Source of the DNA: Spongiimicrobium salis
GTDB lineage: Bacteria > Bacteroidota > Bacteroidia > Flavobacteriales > Flavobacteriaceae
DNA: 64,000 bases
Assembly (NCBI RefSeq): GCF_043678055.1
Contig: NZ_JBHEQA010000006.1
Span: forward strand, 1 to 64,000
Reading direction: 5' to 3'
Position 1 is the stretch's first letter. Each line of letters opens with the position of its first letter. Both the position numbers and the translations under genes were made by a program. The notes beneath the pieces are model-generated. The model had not been told where the DNA came from and ran no database searches. It saw only the letters and a list, made by a program, of their open reading frames with translations. Below are positions 42,015 to 51,111 of the stretch, piece by piece.

Positions 42015-44657
42015 ATGAAAAAAAATGCCTCTTTTTTACTGTTATTGCTGTTTTCCCTGCAAATGGGGATTGGGCAATTACGCGAACTGCCTTTTATTTG
42101 GGAAAATGCGACGGTGTATTTTGTGCTGACCGATCGTTTTGAAAATGGAGATCCTTCCAACGATTTTTCGTACGGTCGGCAAGACGATGGAGCTCCTTTA
42201 CGGAGTTATCAAGGGGGAGACCTCCAAGGGTTGATCAATAAGATCAACGAAGGTTATTTCGATGAACTTGGAGTGAACGCCATTTGGATTACGCCTCCTT
42301 ATGAGAATATCCATGGTTCCACCGACGAGGGCGTGGGACAAAATTATGCCTTTCACGGGTATTGGGCCAAGGATTGGACCACCATTGACCTTAATTTGGG
42401 TACTGAACAATTATTTCAAACTTTTGTGGATACGGCCCATGATCATGGGATACGGGTAGTCATGGATGTGGTATTGAATCATGTAGGGCCAGATAATCCT
42501 GCAGACGAGCCATGGCCCAATGATTGGGTGCGAAGAGATCCCACTTGTAATTTTCAGGGCCCTGGAGGAACCATTCCTTGTGAGTTGGTAGACAATTTAC
42601 CGGATATCCGTACGGAGAGCAATGCCCCGGTCTCCCTTCCACAATGGTTGTTGGACAAATGGAGCAATGAAGGAAGAAGAGCCGAGGAGGAAGCAGAATT
42701 GAATGCCTTTTTCAATCGTACGGGATATCCAAGGGCACCCCGCTTCTATATTATAAAGTGGTTAACGGATTATGTACGAAAATATGGTGTGGATGGGTTT
42801 AGGATAGATACCGTAAAGCACGTGGAAGAATCGGTTTGGGGCGAATTAAAAACGGAAGGTCTTTTGGCTTTACAAGAATGGAAGTCCAATAATCCTACGA
42901 AAAAATTGGATGATCGGCCTTTCTGGATGACTGGAGAAGTATTCAACTATTTTGCCCTGTCCATGCAACGTACCTTTACCGGCGATGGCTTTAATGTAGA
43001 CTACTTTAACAATGGTTATGAGAACCTGATCAATTTCGGATTCCGATTTGATGCCAATAATGGTTTAGAAAGTCTATTCTCTAGCTATAACAATTTGCAA
43101 CAAAACCAATTGGGCGCGGGAAACAGTGTGATGAATTTTTTGGCGAATCACGATACCCAGGAAGTTTTTGATCGCAATAGAATCCGAACTTTCGAAGCAG
43201 GAACAAAGCTTTTATTGTCCCCAGCTACGGCACAATTGTACTACGGCGATGAAACGGCCAGGACCTTAACACCGGGAGGAGGGGTGGAAGGAGATGCCAC
43301 CCTGCGTTCTTTTATGAATTTTGGTGATCTACAAGACCCCAATTCCGTAGCCTCCTTGACACTTTTGCACCATCAACGCATTGGCAAGTTCAGAAGGGAG
43401 CATGTTGCCGTTGGAGGTGGGATACATGCCTTGGTGCAAAATACACCTTATGCTTTTAAAAGGGAATACAATAAAAATGGACTCAATGATAAGGTATTGG
43501 TCTATACTGGAAATGATGGGGATTTCAATACCTCCCTCAATCTTTTTAATTTATGGCCAGACGACACAGTGTTGTTGGATTATTTTTCAGGAAATACGGC
43601 TACGGTAAGCAACAATACGGCCAATTTCAATACCAATTTTGGTTTGGTGCTGATAGGAGAGCCTTTTCAGTCCGTAACGCCCCAACCCCCAAACTCCTAT
43701 GTTATTAATGTAAAGAAACCCCAGGATTGGAATGAGATCAATGCGTATTTCTTCAATAAGGCGACCAATAGCACTTTGGGGGGGACGACAGATTTTCCGG
43801 GAGAAGTTACAAGCCTATTGACGGGAAGCAATATATGGTACACCTATACCTTGACGGTTCCGGCCGGAGTAGATCCCAATGATGTGGGCATTGTGTTTAA
43901 TAATAGGAACAATGGCAGCCAGAGCGTGGATCTTATGCGCAATCGGGAGGGTTGGTTTGAATTTACCAGTGGAGGAGCCCTGAGGAATGGTTTTTGGTCG
44001 GACAATTGTCCTTCAGAATGCCCCGACACTACCACCACAGACACCTTTAGGGTATTTGCCCAAAAACCTGGGGATTGGAACACCATTTTTGCCTATACCT
44101 TCAACACAGCACAAAATAGTACCTTGGGAGGAACTGCGGATTGGCCGGGACAACAAATGACGAAATTGGCAGGCACCAATGCTTGGTATTTTTACGATGT
44201 GGTGCTTCCAGAAGGGGTGTCCTCTTCTGAAATAGGTCTGGTATTGAACAATGGGAATAATGGGAGTCAGTCTATCGATCTTTTTAGAGATCGGGAAGGG
44301 TGGTTCAATTTTACTTCGGGAGGAAGTGTGAGAAATGGAAATTGGAACGACAACTGCACGTTTGATTGCCCCAGTGCAAGTCTACAGACCAATATAGCAC
44401 CAAATTCAGAAAATGGGATTATTGTTTTTCCAAATCCCATAAGTGGAAATGGCAGCATGGCCATACAAATGGAGAAGGTTATGCCTGTTAAGATTGTTAT
44501 CTATGATCTTTTAGGGAGAGAAGTAAAGACGGTTTACGATGCCGTAATGCCTACAGGAACCAATACCGTGAAATATGGACTACGGCAATCCGGAACCTAT
44601 ATTTACAATGTTATCATTGGTACAGAAAAGTATAGCGGAAAACTTGTGGTGAATTAA
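42015..44657 (+). CDS. secreted GH13 alpha-amylase with two CBM26-like modules and T9SS sorting domain
   Basis: The protein has 880 aa. A signal peptide (about 1-20) is followed by a GH13 catalytic domain to about 555: nucleophile Asp in DGFRIDTVKHV near 265, acid Glu in TGEVFNY near 307 and transition-state Asp in LANHDTQE near 380. Two similar starch-binding modules follow at about 560-665 and 675-780 (NSTLGGT, DWPG, GLVLNNGNNGSQSIDL). The end (about 797-880, VFPNP...GREVKTVYD...GTYIYNVI...SGKLVVN) is a type A sorting domain for type IX secretion, so the enzyme is exported to the surface or medium to digest starch. Confidence 0.93.
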   Translation: MKKNASFLLLLLFSLQMGIGQLRELPFIWENATVYFVLTDRFENGDPSNDFSYGRQDDGAPLRSYQGGDLQGLINKINEGYFDELGVNAIWITPPYENIHGSTDEGVGQNYAFHGYWAKDWTTIDLNLGTEQLFQTFVDTAHDHGIRVVMDVVLNHVGPDNPADEPWPNDWVRRDPTCNFQGPGGTIPCELVDNLPDIRTESNAPVSLPQWLLDKWSNEGRRAEEEAELNAFFNRTGYPRAPRFYIIKWLTDYVRKYGVDGFRIDTVKHVEESVWGELKTEGLLALQEWKSNNPTKKLDDRPFWMTGEVFNYFALSMQRTFTGDGFNVDYFNNGYENLINFGFRFDANNGLESLFSSYNNLQQNQLGAGNSVMNFLANHDTQEVFDRNRIRTFEAGTKLLLSPATAQLYYGDETARTLTPGGGVEGDATLRSFMNFGDLQDPNSVASLTLLHHQRIGKFRREHVAVGGGIHALVQNTPYAFKREYNKNGLNDKVLVYTGNDGDFNTSLNLFNLWPDDTVLLDYFSGNTATVSNNTANFNTNFGLVLIGEPFQSVTPQPPNSYVINVKKPQDWNEINAYFFNKATNSTLGGTTDFPGEVTSLLTGSNIWYTYTLTVPAGVDPNDVGIVFNNRNNGSQSVDLMRNREGWFEFTSGGALRNGFWSDNCPSECPDTTTTDTFRVFAQKPGDWNTIFAYTFNTAQNSTLGGTADWPGQQMTKLAGTNAWYFYDVVLPEGVSSSEIGLVLNNGNNGSQSIDLFRDREGWFNFTSGGSVRNGNWNDNCTFDCPSASLQTNIAPNSENGIIVFPNPISGNGSMAIQMEKVMPVKIVIYDLLGREVKTVYDAVMPTGTNTVKYGLRQSGTYIYNVIIGTEKYSGKLVVN
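43691..44360 (+). repeat. internal tandem duplication of the starch-binding module
   Basis: The stretches 43691-44010 and 44041-44360 encode two copies of the same module (shared NSTLGGT, WYFYDV/WYTYTL, NNGSQS, NREGWF/DREGWF, SGG, RNG, DNC). They are clearly diverged at DNA level, so the duplication is old. Confidence 0.8.
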
Positions 44658-44682
44658 CAAGAACTTAATTATACCTGTATGT

Positions 44683-44714
44683 ATTTGAGCGCGGTAGCAT
44701 TACTGCGCTCAAAT
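44683..44714. terminator. bidirectional terminator between the amylase and thyA
   Basis: ATTTGAGCGC (44683-44692) and GCGCTCAAAT (44705-44714) form a 10-bp stem 25 bp after the amylase stop and 27 bp before the thyA stop. T-rich sequence follows on the plus side after a few bases. Confidence 0.65.
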
Positions 44715-44741
44715 AAACTATTTTTTGTACTGGAGAAAGCT

Positions 44742-45566
44742 TTAGACCGCAACAACACCTTTGATATGTGGATGAGGGTTGTAATCTGTTAAGGTAAAAT
44801 CATCAAAAGTGAAATCAAAAATATTCCGTACCTCCGGATTGAGTGTCATTTTGGGCAAAGGACGACAATCCCGACGCAATTGCAATTCCACCTGCTCCAT
44901 ATGATTGTTGTAAATATGGGCATCTCCAAAGGTGTGGATGAAATCTCCGGCTTCATAGCCACAAACTTGTGCCATCATCATCGTAAAGAGGGCATAGGAC
45001 GCAATATTAAAGGGAACCCCCAAAAAGATATCTGCACTTCGTTGATACAATTGGCAAGAAAGTTTGCCATTGGCCACATAAAACTGAAAAAAGGCATGGC
45101 ATGGTGGAAGAGCAGCCTTTCCATTGGCTACATTTTCAGAAAAAGAAACGGAAGTATCCGGTAATACACTGGGATTCCAGGCCGAAACCAGCATTCTACG
45201 ACTATTGGGATTGTTTTTTAGGGCGTGGATCACTTCTTTGATCTGATCGATTTCCTCACTGTTCCAATTGCGCCATTGATGCCCATAAACAGGACCCAAG
45301 TCTCCATTTTCATCGGCCCATTCGTTCCAAATACGCACTCCATTTTCTTGAAGATATCCTACATTGGTATCTCCTTTTAAAAACCATAACAATTCATGAA
45401 TGATAGATTTTAAATGTAGTTTTTTGGTAGTGACCATGGGAAAACCTTCACTGAGGTCAAAGCGCATTTGATATCCAAATACACTTTTGGTGCCTGTTCC
45501 CGTGCGGTCCCCTTTTTGGTTTCCGTGTGCAATGACGTGTTCTAATAAATCGTGATACTGCTTCAT
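44742..45566 (-). CDS. thyA: thymidylate synthase
   Basis: This 274-aa enzyme makes dTMP from dUMP with methylene-tetrahydrofolate. Marks are GDRTGTGTKSVFG near 19-31, the catalytic Cys in LPPCHAFFQFYV near 155, QLYQRSADIFLGVPFNIASYA and HIYNNHMEQ. It is of full length. It works with folA in the window, though the genes are not linked. Confidence 0.97.
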   Translation of the reverse strand: MKQYHDLLEHVIAHGNQKGDRTGTGTKSVFGYQMRFDLSEGFPMVTTKKLHLKSIIHELLWFLKGDTNVGYLQENGVRIWNEWADENGDLGPVYGHQWRNWNSEEIDQIKEVIHALKNNPNSRRMLVSAWNPSVLPDTSVSFSENVANGKAALPPCHAFFQFYVANGKLSCQLYQRSADIFLGVPFNIASYALFTMMMAQVCGYEAGDFIHTFGDAHIYNNHMEQVELQLRRDCRPLPKMTLNPEVRNIFDFTFDDFTLTDYNPHPHIKGVVAV

Positions 45567-45690
45567 GAATTTTTATATATTACCCGATTTTCGGTCTTCA
45601 AAAATAGCAAAAGCAATATAGGGGATAAAAAGAAGTTACCAATAATTATCAACGGTTTCCAAGAATATTGAAATCAGAAAAAAAGGAGAT

Positions 45691-47151
45691 TTATCCTAAT
45701 ATCATCCCAGCAATCGTAGCCGATAATAAGGAGGCGATAGACCCTCCTAAAACGGCCTTTAGTCCAAATTCCGATAGGGTTTTTCGCTGTCCAGGTGCCA
45801 AGGAACCTATACCGCCAATTTGAATACCGATAGAAGCAAAATTGGCAAAACCGCAAAGCATATAGGTGGCCATGATGATGGACTTATTATACGCTAAATG
45901 GGTGGAGTTGGCCACATTTTTTAAGTCGGCCAATTGAATATAGCCAATGAATTCACTGGCTGCCAGTTTAATTCCCAACAATTGTCCCATTAAGGAAATG
46001 TCTTCTGAAGGCACTCCGATCAACCACATTAAAGGCGCAAAAACTGTCCCTAAAATGGCTTCTAAGGAGAATTTTTCATAAGTAGTGTTTTCGGCCATCC
46101 AGCTATTTAGGGTTGTGATATCGCCAATCCACCCAAAAATACCATTGAGCATGGCAATAAAGGCAACAAAGACCAATAGCATGGCCCCCACATTAACGGC
46201 AAGCTTTAAGCCTTCGGTAGTTCCATTGGCGATAGCATCTAAAATGTTGGCTCCAATTTTTTCGGAGGAAACTTTTACTTCGGTATTGATGGCTTCGGTC
46301 TGTGGGTATAGTATTTTTGATATGACAATGGCTCCTGGAGCGGCCATCACCGAAGCAGCCAATAAATGCTTGGCAAAATAGAGGCGTAAGACTTCATCAT
46401 CGCCCCCTAGGAAGCCAATATAGGCGGCCAATACGGCCCCAGCCACTGTGGCCATTCCTCCTATCATCACCAATAAGATTTCGGATCGGTTCATTTTCTC
46501 CAAATACGCCTTGATCAACAAGGGGGCTTCGGTTTGTCCCAGAAAGATATTGCCGGCAATGCTTAAACTCTCTGCTCCTGAAATTCCAAGGGACTTGGTG
46601 AGTAACCAAGCCAAAGCTTTTACAACACGTTGAATAATGCCCAAATAGAAGAGCACAGAGGTCAGGGCGGAAAAGAAAATAATGGTGGGCAGTACTTGAA
46701 AAGCGAAGATAAAGCCAAAAGTATCCATATCCACCACAAGACCTTCAAACAGGAATTTACTACCTGCCCGGGTAAAGTCGAGCACTTTGACAAAAACCTT
46801 TCCAATACTATCAAATACGGTTTCAACAAAAGAAACCTTTAATACTCCAATGGCGATAATCAACTGTATGGATAATCCTATACCTACGGTTTTCCAATTG
46901 ATGGCTTTTCTATTGGCACTGAATAAAAAGGAAATTAAGATAAGCATAGCCATACCTAAAACACCTCGCCATAAGCTATTCACGGAAAAACCCTCATTGG
47001 GAACCACTTCAGTGACCGCTTTGGGAATATCATTGAGGGTGGTGGCCTCTTGAATACTATTAATTATAGGTTCTTGGACAATAACATCTTGGGCAATGGA
47101 AGGAAATGTGATACATAGAGCGAACAGAAAAATCCAAATGCCTTTTTTCAT
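45691..47151 (-). CDS. CNT (NupC) family nucleoside transporter
   Basis: This 486-aa inner-membrane cation/nucleoside symporter has about ten membrane segments. Signatures are GQTEAPLLIKAYLEKM near 215-230, GGMATVAGAVLAAY near 240 and GFANFASIGIQIGG near 440. Unusually, the N-terminus has a cleavable-looking signal peptide (FALCITFPSIAQ) and a roughly 45-residue extracytoplasmic part before the first transport helix. The start is the ATG at 47149-47151; an upstream start would overlap the neighbour. Confidence 0.9.
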   Translation of the reverse strand: MKKGIWIFLFALCITFPSIAQDVIVQEPIINSIQEATTLNDIPKAVTEVVPNEGFSVNSLWRGVLGMAMLILISFLFSANRKAINWKTVGIGLSIQLIIAIGVLKVSFVETVFDSIGKVFVKVLDFTRAGSKFLFEGLVVDMDTFGFIFAFQVLPTIIFFSALTSVLFYLGIIQRVVKALAWLLTKSLGISGAESLSIAGNIFLGQTEAPLLIKAYLEKMNRSEILLVMIGGMATVAGAVLAAYIGFLGGDDEVLRLYFAKHLLAASVMAAPGAIVISKILYPQTEAINTEVKVSSEKIGANILDAIANGTTEGLKLAVNVGAMLLVFVAFIAMLNGIFGWIGDITTLNSWMAENTTYEKFSLEAILGTVFAPLMWLIGVPSEDISLMGQLLGIKLAASEFIGYIQLADLKNVANSTHLAYNKSIIMATYMLCGFANFASIGIQIGGIGSLAPGQRKTLSEFGLKAVLGGSIASLLSATIAGMILG

Positions 47152-47167
47152 AGAATGTAAAGATGGG

Positions 47168-47797
47168 TTAGTTGCGTTTGGAGATTTCGTCCCGCAGTTT
47201 GGCCGCTTTCTCATAATCTTCATTATTCACGGCTTTTTCCAGTTCTTGATGCAATTCCTCCAAAGTAAATTCCTGATAACCATCAGTGGCACCAGAATCT
47301 ATAGGAACCGTTTCCCCTTCCTGTAAGATCTCATCAACCATAATACTATCATCATTCTCTTCCTTGTCCTTATCCTTAGAGGAGAATTTTAAGAAAATAC
47401 CGGCCTTGTCCAAGATGGTTTTATAGGTGAAAATAGGGGCGTTGAAACGTAATGCCAGGGCAATGGCATCACTGGTTCTAGCATCGATGATTTCTTCTAT
47501 CTTGTCCCGTTCACAAATAATACTGGAGTAAAATACTCCATCGACCAATTTATGGATGATGACCTGTTTTACAATAATATCGTAGCGATCTGCAAAATTT
47601 TTAAAGAGATCATGGGTCAAGGGACGGGGAGGTTTTATCTCTTTTTCCAAAGCAATGGCAATGGATTGCGCTTCAAAAGCACCAATGACAATAGGGAGCT
47701 TTCGGTCTCCTTCCACCTCATTCAAAATAAGGGCATACGCACCATTTTGGGTTTGGCTGTATGATATTCCTTTTATTTTTAATCTTACTAAGCTCAT
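47168..47797 (-). CDS. bifunctional nuclease family (DUF151) protein
   Basis: This 209-aa protein has a DUF151 domain at 1-150 (LPIVIGAFEAQSIAIALE, RPLTHDLFKN, VFYSSI, IDARTSDAIALALR), followed by a linker. A UVR motif at about 180-209 (ELEKAVNNEDYEKAAKLRDEI) is found in UvrB/UvrC and Clp partners. Some members have nuclease activity. It lies 16 bp upstream of the nucleoside transporter start and is probably co-transcribed with it. Confidence 0.9.
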   Translation of the reverse strand: MSLVRLKIKGISYSQTQNGAYALILNEVEGDRKLPIVIGAFEAQSIAIALEKEIKPPRPLTHDLFKNFADRYDIIVKQVIIHKLVDGVFYSSIICERDKIEEIIDARTSDAIALALRFNAPIFTYKTILDKAGIFLKFSSKDKDKEENDDSIMVDEILQEGETVPIDSGATDGYQEFTLEELHQELEKAVNNEDYEKAAKLRDEISKRN

Positions 47798-47817
47798 ATA
47801 ACTCTTTAAAGAAAAAA

Positions 47818-47863
47818 GGGCTGTTTAAATAAATAGGGGCCGTCCTAGGTATTTAAACAGCCC
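47818..47863 (-). terminator. intrinsic terminator of the etfB-etfA operon
   Basis: GGGCTGTTTAAAT (47818-47830) and ATTTAAACAGCCC (47851-47863) form a 13-bp perfect stem followed on the minus strand by TTTTTTC. It begins 25 bp after the etfA stop. Confidence 0.85.
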
Positions 47864-47887
47864 TTCAAGGGCACAAATTAACAAAAA

Positions 47888-48856
47888 TTAAGCGTTCTGT
47901 GCTTTAAATTCTTTTAATTTTTCGATGAGCTTCGGTACAACTTCAAAAGCATCTCCTACAATTCCGTAATCCGCTGCTTTGAAAAATGGAGCTTCTGGAT
48001 CGGTATTGATTACCACTTTTACCTTGGACGAACTTACACCGGCCAAATGTTGAATGGCTCCGGAGATACCAATGGCAATATATAAATTACTGGCTACAGG
48101 TTTTCCTGTTTGCCCTACGTGTTCTCCATGGGAGCGCCATCCTAAATCGGAAACGGGCTTGGAACAAGCTGTGGCCGCACCTAAAACATCAGCAAGTTCT
48201 TCGATCATTCCCCAATTTTCAGGGCCTTTAAGACCTCTACCTCCAGACACAACAATATCTGCATCGGCAATAGTAGCTTTTCCTACTACTTTATCGATTT
48301 CTACAGATTTTGTAGAAAAATCATTTTCGGACAAGGCAGGAGAAAAAGCCTCGACACTGGCATCCACAGGATTTTCAACAGCACCAAAAGCATTATTGGA
48401 AACACCTATAACTTTAGTCTCCGCATTGATCTGTGTCTGAGCAAAACCTTTATTACTAAAGGCCGTTCTTTTCACTACAAATGGACTTGTGCTTATTGGA
48501 GCGGCCACTACATTGGGAACATATCCTGCTTTTAAAGCTCCTGTCAATAAGGAGGCTAAAAACTTAGTGTCCGCACTAGAGCTAAGAATAATGGTAGAGG
48601 CAGCTTCCTTTTCAACAGCCTGGGCAATAGCATTACTGTAGGCTTTTGCATTAAATATTTTTAAACTATCATCGGAAACATGCACTACTTTAGAAGCCCC
48701 ATAAGCGCCCAGACTATCACCAGCTTCCACATTAAAAGCAATGGCGGTAACTGTTGTGCCCAATTGTTGTGCAACCTCATAGGCATAAGAAGTTACTTCA
48801 AAAGCATTTTTTTTGAATTTTCCGTTTTCTGATTCTGTATATACTAATACTGACAT
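47888..48856 (-). CDS. etfA: electron transfer flavoprotein subunit alpha
   Basis: This 322-aa FAD-binding subunit passes electrons from acyl-CoA dehydrogenases to the quinone pool. The C-terminal FAD region shows VSGGRGLKGPENW near 202-214, GWRSHGEHVGQTGKPVASNLYIAIGISGAIQH-type sequence near 240-270 and NTDPEAPFFKAADYGIVGD. It follows etfB with a 69-bp gap in one operon. Confidence 0.95.
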   Translation of the reverse strand: MSVLVYTESENGKFKKNAFEVTSYAYEVAQQLGTTVTAIAFNVEAGDSLGAYGASKVVHVSDDSLKIFNAKAYSNAIAQAVEKEAASTIILSSSADTKFLASLLTGALKAGYVPNVVAAPISTSPFVVKRTAFSNKGFAQTQINAETKVIGVSNNAFGAVENPVDASVEAFSPALSENDFSTKSVEIDKVVGKATIADADIVVSGGRGLKGPENWGMIEELADVLGAATACSKPVSDLGWRSHGEHVGQTGKPVASNLYIAIGISGAIQHLAGVSSSKVKVVINTDPEAPFFKAADYGIVGDAFEVVPKLIEKLKEFKAQNA

Positions 48857-48925
48857 ATTATTTTATATTTTAAAACCAACTGCCAAAATCAATTCGGGCA
48901 TCTGGAATTTAAGACTTTTCTTTTT

Positions 48926-49672
48926 TTAGATCACTTTGGCTTCGTTGTGCAATAAATCTACCAATTGATCAATATTGGCAGCATCAACCAGGGTAACCGC
49001 ACCCTTGGGAGCAGGTTTTTCAAATTTGGTATCTTCAGTGGCTTTAAGGGCATCTACGGGCTCAACAACCGTTAATGCTTTTTTTCGGGCCATCATAATA
49101 CCTCTCATATTAGGGATTCTTAAATCACTTTCTTCTACTAGACCTTTTTGCCCCCCAATAATCAGGGGTAAACTTGTTTCTATCTTTTCTTTACCACCAT
49201 CTATTTCCCTTAGGGCCGTAGCCGTAGTACCTTCTACATCTAATTGAATGCAGGTGTTTACAAAATTGATGTCTAAAAGCGTGGACATGATGCCAGGGAC
49301 CATTCCTCCGTTATAATCTATAGACTCTCTTCCCGCGATAATAAGGTCATACCCCCCGTTTTTTGCTACAGCTGCCAATTGCTCGGCAACAAAGAAACCA
49401 TCGGTGGGTTCTGCGTTAACTCTAATGGCGCCATCTGCTCCAATAGCTAAAGCCTTACGTATGGTAGGTTCCGTACCTACAAGTCCAACAGTGGCCACAT
49501 CTACGGTAGCACCCTGTTTTTCTTTGAACCACATGGCACGGGTAAGTCCAAATTCATCATTGGGATTAATGACAAATTGTACGCCATTGGTGTCAAATTT
49601 AGTGTCTCCATCGGAGAAATTTATTTTAGAAGTAGTGTCGGGTACATTGCTGATACAAACTAATATCTTCAT
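48926..49672 (-). CDS. etfB: electron transfer flavoprotein subunit beta
   Basis: This 248-aa partner of EtfA binds AMP. Marks are MKILVCISNVPDTTSKI, NPNDEFGLTRAMWFKE, IRKALAIGADGAIRV, LIIAGRESIDYNGGMVPG and LPLIIGGQKGLVEESDLRIPN. It is the first gene of the operon. Its upstream region, shared with divergent pdhB, holds the 48-bp palindrome at 49825-49872. Confidence 0.95.
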   Translation of the reverse strand: MKILVCISNVPDTTSKINFSDGDTKFDTNGVQFVINPNDEFGLTRAMWFKEKQGATVDVATVGLVGTEPTIRKALAIGADGAIRVNAEPTDGFFVAEQLAAVAKNGGYDLIIAGRESIDYNGGMVPGIMSTLLDINFVNTCIQLDVEGTTATALREIDGGKEKIETSLPLIIGGQKGLVEESDLRIPNMRGIMMARKKALTVVEPVDALKATEDTKFEKPAPKGAVTLVDAANIDQLVDLLHNEAKVI

Positions 49673-49824
49673 TTGCTGTTTTTTTTAATTCAAACGGATC
49701 ATTTTACACCGCTTGCTATACATTGTCGTTAATGGATTCATTATCATTACAGAAAATAAATCCGATACTATTTAGGATTTCGTAATAATTTATACTGCTT
49801 TTTAAAAAGCGATCAAAGATACGC

Positions 49825-49872
49825 AATATTTTTCAAATTTACTATGCGTGCATAGTAAATTTGAAAAATATT
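49825..49872. promoter_or_regulatory. 48-bp near-perfect palindrome, candidate operator
   Basis: Arms 49825-49847 and 49850-49872 are perfectly complementary over 23 bp around a central GT. The core is ACTATGC-GT-GCATAGT. It lies between the divergent etfB (start 49672) and pdhB (start 49961) genes, so it is well placed to control both. It has no gene end next to it and is not a terminator. Confidence 0.55.
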
Positions 49873-49960
49873 TTTAAGCTTACCCACTATAGATTTGATA
49901 TATATTTTCCTATTTTTGCTAGCGTTTTGAGCATTTTTTATATAGATAGAGCACAGATAG

Positions 49961-50938
49961 ATGAAAACATTACAATTTAGGGAAGCCATAGCTGAGGCCA
50001 TGTCCGAGGAAATGAGAAAAGATGAGTCCGTTTACTTAATGGGCGAGGAAGTTGCCGAATATAATGGAGCGTACAAAGCTTCGAAGGGAATGTTGGATGA
50101 ATTTGGCCCGGAACGGGTATTGGATACTCCAATTTCGGAATTGGGATTTTCTGGTATTGCTATTGGTTCTGCCATGAATGGTAATAGGCCTATTGTAGAG
50201 TTTATGACGTTCAATTTCTCCATGGTGGGTATTGATCAAATTATCAATAATGCGGCTAAGATTCGCCAAATGTCCGGTGGGCAATTCAACTGCCCTATAG
50301 TTTTTAGAGGACCTACCGCTTCTGCGGGACAATTGGCAGCAACCCATTCCCAGGCATTTGAAAGTTGGTATGCCAATTGCCCAGGTTTAAAAGTAGTGGT
50401 TCCCTCCAACCCAAAAGACGCGAAAGGATTATTAAAATCGGCCATTCAAGATGACGACCCCGTAATTTTCATGGAATCGGAACAAATGTATGGCGATAAA
50501 GGAGAAGTTCCGGAAGGAGAATATATGATTCCTCTGGGCGTTGCAGATATTCGTCGTGCGGGAGAAGATGTGACCATTGTTTCTTTTGGTAAGATCATAA
50601 AAGAAGCCGACAAGGCGGCAGAAGAACTTCAAAAAGAAGGAATCAGCTGTGAAATTATTGATCTTAGAACGGTGCGCCCATTGGATTATGATGCGGTATT
50701 GAACTCGGTGAAAAAAACGAATCGTTTGGTGGTATTGGAAGAAGCCTGGCCTTTTGGAAATGTGGCTACGGAGATTACCTATCATATACAATCCCATGCC
50801 TTTGATTATTTGGATGCCCCTATAGAAAGAATAAACACTGCCGATACTCCAGCACCCTATTCTCCAGTATTATTGGCAGAATGGTTGCCCAATCACAATG
50901 ACGTGATCAAGGCTGTTAAGAAAGTGTTATATAGATAA
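49961..50938 (+). CDS. pdhB: pyruvate dehydrogenase E1 component subunit beta
   Basis: This 325-aa beta chain of the thiamine-diphosphate enzyme starts pyruvate (or a related 2-oxoacid) oxidation. Marks are FREAIAEAMSEEMRKDE, LMGEEVAEYNGAYKASKG (Glu contacting thiamine), DTPISELGFSGIAIGSAM, GGQFNCPIVFRGPT, HSQAFESWYANCPGLKV and the C-terminal swivel domain. The alpha chain and E2 are not in the window, so the complex is encoded in split loci. A branched-chain E1 beta is the less likely alternative. Confidence 0.92.
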   Translation: MKTLQFREAIAEAMSEEMRKDESVYLMGEEVAEYNGAYKASKGMLDEFGPERVLDTPISELGFSGIAIGSAMNGNRPIVEFMTFNFSMVGIDQIINNAAKIRQMSGGQFNCPIVFRGPTASAGQLAATHSQAFESWYANCPGLKVVVPSNPKDAKGLLKSAIQDDDPVIFMESEQMYGDKGEVPEGEYMIPLGVADIRRAGEDVTIVSFGKIIKEADKAAEELQKEGISCEIIDLRTVRPLDYDAVLNSVKKTNRLVVLEEAWPFGNVATEITYHIQSHAFDYLDAPIERINTADTPAPYSPVLLAEWLPNHNDVIKAVKKVLYR

Positions 50939-50966
50939 GGAAAACCATTTCCGAAAAGTATCTTCG

Positions 50967-50990
50967 CTTCGCCAACATTTGTTGGCGAAG
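50967..50990 (+). terminator. intrinsic terminator after pdhB
   Basis: CTTCGCCAAC-ATTT-GTTGGCGAAG is a 10-bp perfect stem followed by TTTTTG, 28 bp after the pdhB stop. Confidence 0.9.
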
Positions 50991-51111
50991 TTTTTGTTTA
51001 AAAAAAAGGGTACGCTATTTGATAGGAATTTTACGTTAAAACAAACTAATGACGATTTACTGCTTTACGGTTCCTATTATAGGGCTGTAAAGATGTAATA
51101 TATACAGACAA

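Noticed and set aside
49825..49872. Large palindrome as a transcription terminator
   Set aside because: It lies between two divergent gene starts, so no transcript ends there, and it has no G+C-rich stem.
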